A stretch of 5,384 nucleotides of DNA from Schlesneria sp. (lineage in GTDB: Bacteria > Planctomycetota > Planctomycetia > Planctomycetales > Planctomycetaceae). Position numbers and translations under genes: made by a program. The notes under the pieces are model-generated. The model did no database searches. It saw only the letters and a list, made by a program, of their open reading frames with translations, and was not told where the DNA came from. Location: contig JANXOO010000662.1 in the NCBI GenBank assembly GCA_025353525.1, positions 1 to 5,384 of the forward strand. The letters are read 5' to 3'. Shown here piece after piece: positions 1 through 5,384 of the stretch; the stretch's first letter is position 1; each line of letters opens with the position of its first letter.

Positions 1-1230
1 ACGATCCGCAAGGGAATTGAGCGGCTCAAGGCTCGAATCGGGGTCGACGGCCTATTTCGCGAATTCGGTAACGACCTTCCGCTACGCTCGGAAATGTTCA
101 GCCTGACACAGCTGGAAGAACACGCTGAGGCACTAGCGGCATGGCACGAGATCGATCCAGGTCGCAGTCCGGACCGGTTGCTGGATCGCCTCTCAGCCAA
201 CGAAATCATCCTGCGTGAAGCTTACAAGCTGATGCTGGACGCGATCGCACATGATCGCCACATTGTGCCCGCTGGCGAGTGGCTGCTCGACAACTATTAT
301 CTGGTCCAGGAACAGATCCGGACAGCGCGTCAGCATCTTCCCAGGCAATACAGTCGAGACTTGCCGCGACTATTGAATGGACCCTCCGCCGGTTACCCGT
401 GCGTCTACGACCTGGCGCTTGAATTGATCTCGCACGTCGATGGCAGAATCGACGCGGAAAGCCTGCGGAGCTTCGTCGCCGCCTACCAAAAGGGACGCCA
501 ATTAAAACTGGGCGAACTGTGGGCTGTTCCGATCATGATGCGGCAGGCATTGATCGAGAATCTTCGGCGAGTCGCAGCGCGCATCGCGACGGGACGACTG
601 GATCGCAATTCTGCCAGCTTTTGGGCCGATCAGTTCATCATGTGCGCCGAGACTTCGCCGAAGGATCTGGTCCTGCGTCTGGCAGACATGGCTCGGCCGA
701 ACCCTGCACTTTCAAGCTCATTTGTGGCAGAAATGGCAAGGCGACTGCAAGGCCAGAGTCCGGCGCTGGCGTTTGCGCTGACCTGGGTCGAACAACGGCT
801 GGCCGAAAGCGGTCAGACCATTGAAATGATGGTGCAAATCGAAGGGCAACAGCAGGCCGTCGATCAGGTGTCGATCGGCAACAGCATTAATAGTCTGCGC
901 GAGCTGGAAGGAATCGACTGGCGAGAGTTCGTCGAAGGATTGAGCGTGGTCGAGCGATCATTGCGAGACGAGCCAGCTGAAGTCTATTCGAAAATGGACT
1001 TCAGCACGCGCGACCAATATCGTCACGTCATCGAAAAGATCGCCAGGAACTCTACGCTCACAGAACACGATGTCTCTCTTCAAGCAGTCGAACTTGCCCG
1101 GAAGAACTTTCTCGCGAAAGGGCCTTTCGATCGCATGTCACATGTCGGTTTCTATTTGATCGACAAGGGACGGCCGGAACTCGAACGTGCCACACGCATG
1201 CGGCGTTCGGTCTTCAGAAATGTGGGGAGA
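1..1230 (+). other. N-terminal helical region of the glucan synthase
   Basis: Residues 1-410 form the largely alpha-helical, presumably cytosolic region that precedes the membrane domain in NdvB proteins. Recognisable family blocks are LPLRSEMFS (25-33), LEEHAEALAAWH (38-49), the stretch around EWLLDNYYLVQEQIR (92-106), GYPCVYDLALELISH (131-145) and LGELWAVPIMMRQALIENLRR (about 170-190). The part after residue 200 is less conserved and rich in Glu, Arg and Gln. No enzymatic motif is visible, and its role is not something the sequence reveals; in the family it is treated as an accessory or scaffold part. There is no signal peptide in the visible portion. Confidence 0.8.
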
Positions 1231-4200
1231 GTGATCGGAAAAGCACCCCTCTTCCTTTATGTCGGAGGCATCAGTCTGATTGCGATCGCAGTGGTCATCG
1301 CGATATCGATTCTGACCCCGGCGGTCGTCAGCCCCGGCAACAGCCGCGTTTTCATGACCATATTGTCAGCGGTACTGTTGTTTGTCGGCGCCAGCCATCT
1401 GGGTGTCGGACTGATGAACTGGTTGATCACGATGTTCGCCTCGCCCCACCGATTGCCGAGGATGGATTTTTCCGAGGGAATACCGGATAACTTTAACACA
1501 CTTGTCGTAATACCGACGATGCTGGTCAGCCGGCCAGGAGTGAATCGACTTCTGGATGGACTCGAGGTCAGGTATCTTGCGAATCGCGACTCCAACCTTC
1601 GATTTTCTCTGCTGACCGACCTGCGAGATGCGGCCGAACAGGTGATGCCTGAAGATGACGCATTGATCGCATTGGCAGGTGCCGGAATTGAGTCGCTGAA
1701 TTTAAAGTATCGCCACCGCAGCGACCCGAACGATTCCACCGACGAGTCAGATTCGATTTCGACCGACATTTTTTTTCTGTTGCACCGACCCCGTCGCTGG
1801 AATGCTCAAGAACAGATTTGGATGGGATACGAGCGCAAACGCGGAAAGCTCGGTGATTTGAACTCATTTCTCCTGCGTGGAATCAGCGATCCGTTCTCGT
1901 TAATCGTTGGCGACGTGTCATTACTGACACGAGTGAAGTATGTGATCACTCTCGATACCGATACGCTGCTGCCGCGGGATGCGGCGCGACAACTGGTTGG
2001 GACACTTGCCCATGTGCTCAACCGGGCTCAGATCGATTCGCACCGCAACATCGTCACTGAAGGCTATGGCATTTTGCAGCCGAGTGTGGCAATTCGCCTG
2101 GAAAAGAGCACGCCCTCGTGGTTCGTACGGCTGTTCGGAGGTGAGCCAGGGGTCGATCCGTATACTCGTGCGATCTCGGACGTTTATCAGGATCTCTTCA
2201 GGGAAGGCTCGTTCATTGGAAAAGGAATCTACGACGTCGCGGTCTTTTCGGCCACGATGGACGACCGGTTTCCTGACAATCAGATCCTCAGTCATGACTT
2301 GCTCGAAGGCTGTTACGCACGCTCGGGTCTGGTCAGCGACATCTGCCTCTACGAGGGATTCCCGTCGGACTACCAGACCGATGTCAGCCGACGTCACCGC
2401 TGGATTCGAGGGGACTGGCAAATCGCGGGCTGGCTGCTGCCCATTAGAAGTGTCCCGATCAGCATGCTTTCACGCTGGAAGATCCTCGACAATCTTCGAC
2501 GCAGCATGGTTCCGTTCACGTTGATGATCGTGCTGTTGGTGGGCTGGGTCGATGTCGTACGAGCCGGAATATGGACGGCGAGTGTCGTCGGAATTGTCGC
2601 GATTCCTGCGATTTGTGTGTCCCTGGTCACGTTGTTTCGCAAAGCGACCGAACGGCCAAATGTTCTGCAATTGTATCCATTAATGAAGTCGATCAGCGTC
2701 AGCCTGACGCAGGCGCTTCTGACGATCGTCTTCCTGCCATATGAGGCGTTCTTCAGTGTCGACGCGATCGTGAGGACCATTTCCAGAACAGTCTTCACTC
2801 ATCGGCGGATGCTCGAATGGAAGACGGCCAGTGACGCCGAACGCGAAAAATCCGGCGACCTGGCTGCTCGCTACCGGACCATGTGGATTGCACCGGCGTC
2901 GGCGTTCCTGATCGCGGTCATTCTGCGGATCTGCCAACCTCAGGCACTTCGTGTCGCAGCACCCATCCTTGTGCTCTGGATTCTTTCTCCATTTGTTGCC
3001 TGGGCAATTAGCCAGCCCGTTCGGAAAAAGGCCGCCCGACTCAACGATCGGCAAAAGCTCTTTCTGCATCAAGTCACACGAAAGACATGGAGGTTCTTCG
3101 AAAAGTATGTTGGTCCCGAGGACAATTGGCTTCCGCCGGATAACTTTCAGGAATATCCAAGTCCCGTCGTTGCACATCGAACGTCACCCACCAATATCGG
3201 AATGTCGCTATTGGCAAATCTCGCCGCATATGACTTTGGATACATCTCGGCCGGACATTTACTCGTTCGATCCGGAGACACGATGCGGTCGATGGATCTG
3301 CTTGAGCGATTTCACGGTCATTTCCTGAACTGGTATGACACTCAGTCGTTACAACCCTTGTCTCCCAAATACGTGTCTGCGGTCGACAGTGGAAACCTCG
3401 CAGGCCATCTGCTCACGTTGAGACAAGGTCTGCTCGAGTTGAGCGATCACAAGCTCATTTCATCCCGACTTTTGGAATCGCTTCAAGTCAAATTGCAGCT
3501 TCTGGACAGCGATCCCCAGACGAAGACGTATCCGTCCAATCAGGCGAGTTTCGTCGCTCGACCGGCAGACCATGTCATTAACCTGTTACGTCGAGGTCTG
3601 GGCGGAAGTGACTTGACCAGACTATCGACGGCCACAGACTGGCTTCGCGATCTTCAGACGGCCGCCGCGAACGTGGTCAAAGGAACGCCCGATTCTGACA
3701 AAGATTTCGTCGTTGTGGCGATGAGAGATCTCGAGCGGCAATGCCACGATCATCTCGTGGAATTGTCATCCATGGCGCTTTGGCTGACACATCCGGCCGC
3801 ACCGGAGCAATTGTGGCAGACAGGTTCTGCGGAACAGATTCGACAACTTGGCGAGCTGCAATCAATGCTGTGCCAATTGGATATGATTCCCACGATTCGC
3901 GAAATCGCCGGGCTTGAAAATCAGCTGTTGCCAAAAATCGATGCCATTCTTTCAAGTGGTTTGATTCCAACGACAACACCATCCGTCGGCGAAACGTGGC
4001 TCGTCCAGTTGCGAGAATTGCTGCACGCGTCGAGTGAGTCCGCGAGTCAACGTCTGCTTGCGATCCAGCAGCGGGCAGACCACTGCAACGAATTGGCTGA
4101 TTTCGAGTACGACTTCCTTTATGACCGGAAAAGGCGATTGCTGGCAATTGGATTTAATGTCAGCGAGCGTAGGCGAGACGGCAGTTTTTATGACCTTCTC

Positions 4201-5384
4201 GCGTCTGAGGCGCGTTTGGCAAGCTTTGTCGGAATCGCGCAAGGGCGATTATCGCAGGAACATTGGTTCGCGTTGGGGCGATCACTGACAACTTCTCGCG
4301 GAAACCAGACCCTGCTGTCGTGGAGCGGCTCGATGTTCGAGTACCTGATGCCGCTACTCGTAATGCCGACTTATGAAAACACTTTGCTTGATCAGACGTA
4401 TGAAACGGTCATTAATCGGCAGATCGAATACGGACGCCAACGAGGAATCCCCTGGGGAGTCTCAGAGTCGGGATACAATGCCACCGACGCCCAATTGAAT
4501 TATCAATATCGGGCCTTCGGCGTTCCTGGCCTTGGCTTCAAGCGCGGGCTGGCGGACGATCTGGTGATCGCACCATATGCCACCGCCATGGCGCTCATGG
4601 TTGCGCCAGAAAAGGCATGCGCCAACTTGCAGTTGATGGCTGCTAAAGGATTTCAGGGGACGTACGGCTTCTATGAAGCAATCGACTATACCCCGTCGCG
4701 TTTGTCTCGTGGTCAATCGCATGCTGTCGTGCGATCTCACATGGCTCATCATCAGGGAATGACCCTCTTGTCGCTGGCCCATGTGCTGCTGAATCGGCCG
4801 ATGCAGAAGCGGTTCGAGTCCGACCCCCAGTTCCAGGCGACCGAATTGTTGCTGCAAGAGCGCATTCCGCACGTTGCGCCGTTCTATCCGCATGCGAGCG
4901 AAGTTTCTGCCGAGCGAGTGTCTTCGGGCGACCGCGAGTCACTGATTCGAATATTCACAACTCCTCAAACACCGACACCGGAAGTCCACCTGCTGTCGAA
5001 TGGCCGATACCATGTGATGATCACAAATAGCGGTGGCGGATACAGCTTGTGGAAAGACCTCGCGGTAACACGCTGGCGAGAGGACAGCACACGCGATAGT
5101 GCGGGTATTTTCTGCTACCTGCGCGATGTCAACAGCGGAGATGTCTGGTCAACCTCGCATCAACCGACGCTCCAGCCGACAAAACGTTACGAAGCCATCT
5201 TTTCGCAAGCTCGTGCCGAATTTCGGCGGCGCGACAACGAGATTAAACTTCATACCGAGATCGCAGTTTCTCCTGAAGATGACATTGAGATTCGTCGTAC
5301 GACAATCGTGAACCGTTCGAAGGTCTCGCGGACGATCGAGCTAACGAGCTTTGCAGAAGTCGTGCTCGCACCCCCGAATGCAGA
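1..5384 (+). CDS. ndvB: Cyclic beta-1,2-glucan synthase (NdvB/ChvB/Cgs family), internal part, both ends missing
   Basis: This giant inner-membrane enzyme polymerises glucose from UDP-glucose into beta-1,2-linked chains and cyclises them; the glucan normally ends up in the periplasm, where it serves osmoadaptation and host interaction. Frame 1 reads without a stop through all 1,794 codons. Domains in order: helical N-terminal region (residues 1-410), membrane helix pair (415-479), GT84 transferase (497-820) with D652-T-D654 and R797-R-H-R-W801, second membrane block (836-1004), glycoamylase/cyclisation region (about 1015-1600), and the start of a GH94 beta-sandwich (about 1645 onward). The order and the motif wording match the family from end to end. 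Family members are about 2,800-2,900 residues, so roughly 1,000 C-terminal residues, including the GH94 catalytic domain, are outside. The family block LPLRSEMFS at residues 25-33 usually sits near the N-terminus, so the real start is probably a few tens of codons upstream; no ATG in the window is a credible start. No frameshift is seen. The family assignment is very secure; activity is inferred. Confidence 0.96.
1243..1437 (+). other. Membrane helices 1 and 2
   Basis: Two hydrophobic segments lie back to back: about residues 416-439 (Leu/Ile/Val/Ala-rich, ending at ILTP) and about 450-479 (starting at VFMTIL and ending at LITMF). The linker between them is short (about 440-449, AVVSPGNSRV). 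Basic residues before the first helix (RRSVFRNVGR, 401-410) and after the second (HRLPR, 483-487) fit the positive-inside rule, with both flanks in the cytosol. This hairpin precedes the GT84 domain in the family. Boundaries are by eye. Confidence 0.85.
1489..2460 (+). other. GT84 glycosyltransferase domain (UDP-glucose-dependent, inverting)
   Basis: Residues 497-820 are the GT-A-like catalytic domain that transfers glucose from UDP-glucose to the growing beta-1,2-glucan on the cytosolic side. Visible signatures: NTLVVIPT (499-506) at the first strand; LANRDSNLRFSLLTD (525-539); HRPRRWN (595-601) and WMGYERKRGKL (607-617); the metal/UDP-binding TLDTDTLLPRDA (650-661, DxD = D652 and D654); EGYGILQPSV (687-696); GKGIYDV (740-746); LSHDLLEG (763-770), whose Asp766 is the likely catalytic-base position; and RRHRWIRGDWQ (797-807), the (Q/R)xxRW motif that contacts the acceptor and pyrophosphate in processive GT2-like enzymes. 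All the residues expected for activity are present. One family difference is a Ser/Asp-rich insertion at residues 571-589. Confidence 0.93.
2506..3012 (+). other. Second membrane block of the synthase (four to five hydrophobic helices)
   Basis: Hydrophobic stretches after GT84 lie at about residues 837-853, 856-879, 897-920, 961-978 and 984-1004. The first is preceded by the family block KILDNLRRSMVP (827-838). The third, around LTIVFLPYEAFFSVDA, carries a Pro and two acidic residues and looks more like an interfacial or re-entrant helix. It is followed by the charged cytosolic stretch RRMLEWKTASDAEREKSG (936-953), a family hallmark. Counting helices 1-2 plus four here gives six transmembrane segments, the number reported for Brucella Cgs, and leaves GT84 and the C-terminal domains on the same cytosolic side. 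Boundaries are by eye. Confidence 0.8.
3040..4800 (+). other. Glycoamylase (PF10091-type) / cyclisation region, related to GH189
   Basis: Residues about 1015-1600 form the middle cytosolic region. Related domains in other cyclic glucan synthases carry out the transglycosylation that closes the beta-1,2-glucan ring (family GH189). The beginning is conserved: FLHQVTRKTWRFFEKYV (1021-1037), NWLPPDNFQ (1042-1050), RTSPTNIGMSLLA (1060-1072) and VSAVDSGNLAGHL (1125-1137). The end is also conserved: YDLLASEARLASF (1397-1409), HWFALGR (1421-1427), LLSWSGSMFEYLMPLL (1438-1453), QIEYGRQRGIPWGVSESGYN (1474-1493), YQYRAFGVPGLGFKRGL (1501-1517), YGFYEAIDYTPSRL (1555-1568) and SHMAHHQGM (1579-1587). Candidate catalytic carboxylates are E1447, E1489 and E1559 with D1562, but I cannot say which act as acid/base and nucleophile. 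The stretch between, about 1150-1360, is much less family-like. Identity of the region is very secure; the precise reaction is by homology. Confidence 0.92.
4920..5384 (+). other. First GH94-type beta-sandwich domain (partial)
   Basis: From about residue 1641 to the window end the sequence becomes beta-rich and matches the first GH94 N-terminal-like beta-sandwich of NdvB/ChvB proteins: VHLLSNGRYHVMITNSGGGY (1662-1681), LAVTRWREDSTRDSAG (1687-1702), YLRDVNSGDVWS (1706-1717), AEFRRRDNEIKLH (1739-1751), VSPEDDIEIRRTTIVNRS (1756-1773) and ELTSFAEVVLAPPNA (1780-1794). In the family two such sandwich domains precede the phosphorylase-like (alpha/alpha)6 barrel, whose phosphorolytic trimming sets glucan chain length in Brucella Cgs. 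The second sandwich and the catalytic barrel are beyond the window, so whether GH94 is intact cannot be judged. Confidence 0.88.

Noticed and set aside
94..96. First in-frame ATG of frame 1 as the start of the gene
   Set aside because: It lies inside the conserved block LPLRSEMFS, and family-like coding sequence already precedes it. The real start is upstream of the window.
519..824. Plus-strand 101-codon open frame near the window start
   Set aside because: It overlaps the conserved N-terminal blocks of the synthase in frame 1. Its translation has no recognisable domain and I see no reason to prefer it.
241..1289. Two copies of the palindrome GCGATCGC (241-248 and 1282-1289), the cyanobacterial HIP1 octamer
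   Set aside because: Two copies in 5.4 kb is well below typical HIP1 density. Both fit ordinary codons for Ala-Ile-Ala, so they do not support a cyanobacterial origin.
1257..5311. Open frames of about 66-181 codons on the minus strand (1257-1769, 1921-2421, 2680-3177, 3677-4147, 4462-4893) and in other plus-strand frames (1979-2524, 2951-3328, 4034-4288, 5099-5311)
   Set aside because: All lie within the continuous, family-matching frame 1. Their translations are Arg/Ser-rich, low in recognisable motifs and overlap each other, as expected for shadows of a long GC-moderate gene.
1..5384. Promoters, terminators, RNA genes, CRISPR repeats, insertion sequences or recombination sites
   Set aside because: None was seen on reading both strands. 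The window is all coding, and no inverted repeat followed by a T-run, array of direct repeats or transposase-like frame stands out.

Overview
The whole window is the inside of one very large gene. Plus-strand frame 1 is open from the first base to the last (1,794 complete codons plus two bases) with no stop, and neither the start nor the stop codon lies in the window. The translation is a cyclic beta-1,2-glucan synthase of the NdvB/ChvB/Cgs family: a multi-domain inner-membrane enzyme that polymerises UDP-glucose into beta-1,2-glucan and closes it into a ring. Residue numbers here count from base 1 of the window (residue = (base-1)/3 + 1); the true protein has an unknown, probably short, number of extra N-terminal residues.

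Layout: 1-1230 is a helical N-terminal cytosolic region typical of the family. 1243-1437 is the first pair of membrane helices. 1489-2460 is the GT84 glycosyltransferase domain with its DxD and RxxRW motifs. 2506-3012 holds the second membrane block. 3040-4800 is the (alpha/alpha)-barrel-like 'glycoamylase' region, the part related to the GH189 cyclisation domain, in which a well conserved beginning and end flank a variable helical middle. 4920-5384 is the first GH94-type N-terminal beta-sandwich, cut by the window end. The GH94 phosphorylase catalytic barrel, expected to control chain length, would lie roughly 1,000 residues further downstream and is not visible.

How the parts work together (established for the Brucella/Agrobacterium enzymes, inferred here by homology): GT84 extends a protein-bound glucan from UDP-glucose on the cytosolic face, the GH94 part trims it, and the middle domain cyclises it. 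The product is normally exported to the periplasm by an NdvA/ChvA-type ABC transporter, which is not in this window.

Organism: a bacterium, probably diderm. Base composition is moderate (near 55% G+C by spot counts) with mixed third positions, unlike the strongly GC3-biased rhizobial ndvB genes. A non-rhizobial lineage such as Planctomycetota is a guess only. I see no RNA gene, mobile element, CRISPR array, promoter, terminator or second gene. The other open frames on both strands are shadows of this one gene. The best secondary observations are an acidic, Ser/Asp-rich loop inserted in GT84 and an uninterrupted run of eight T directly after it.
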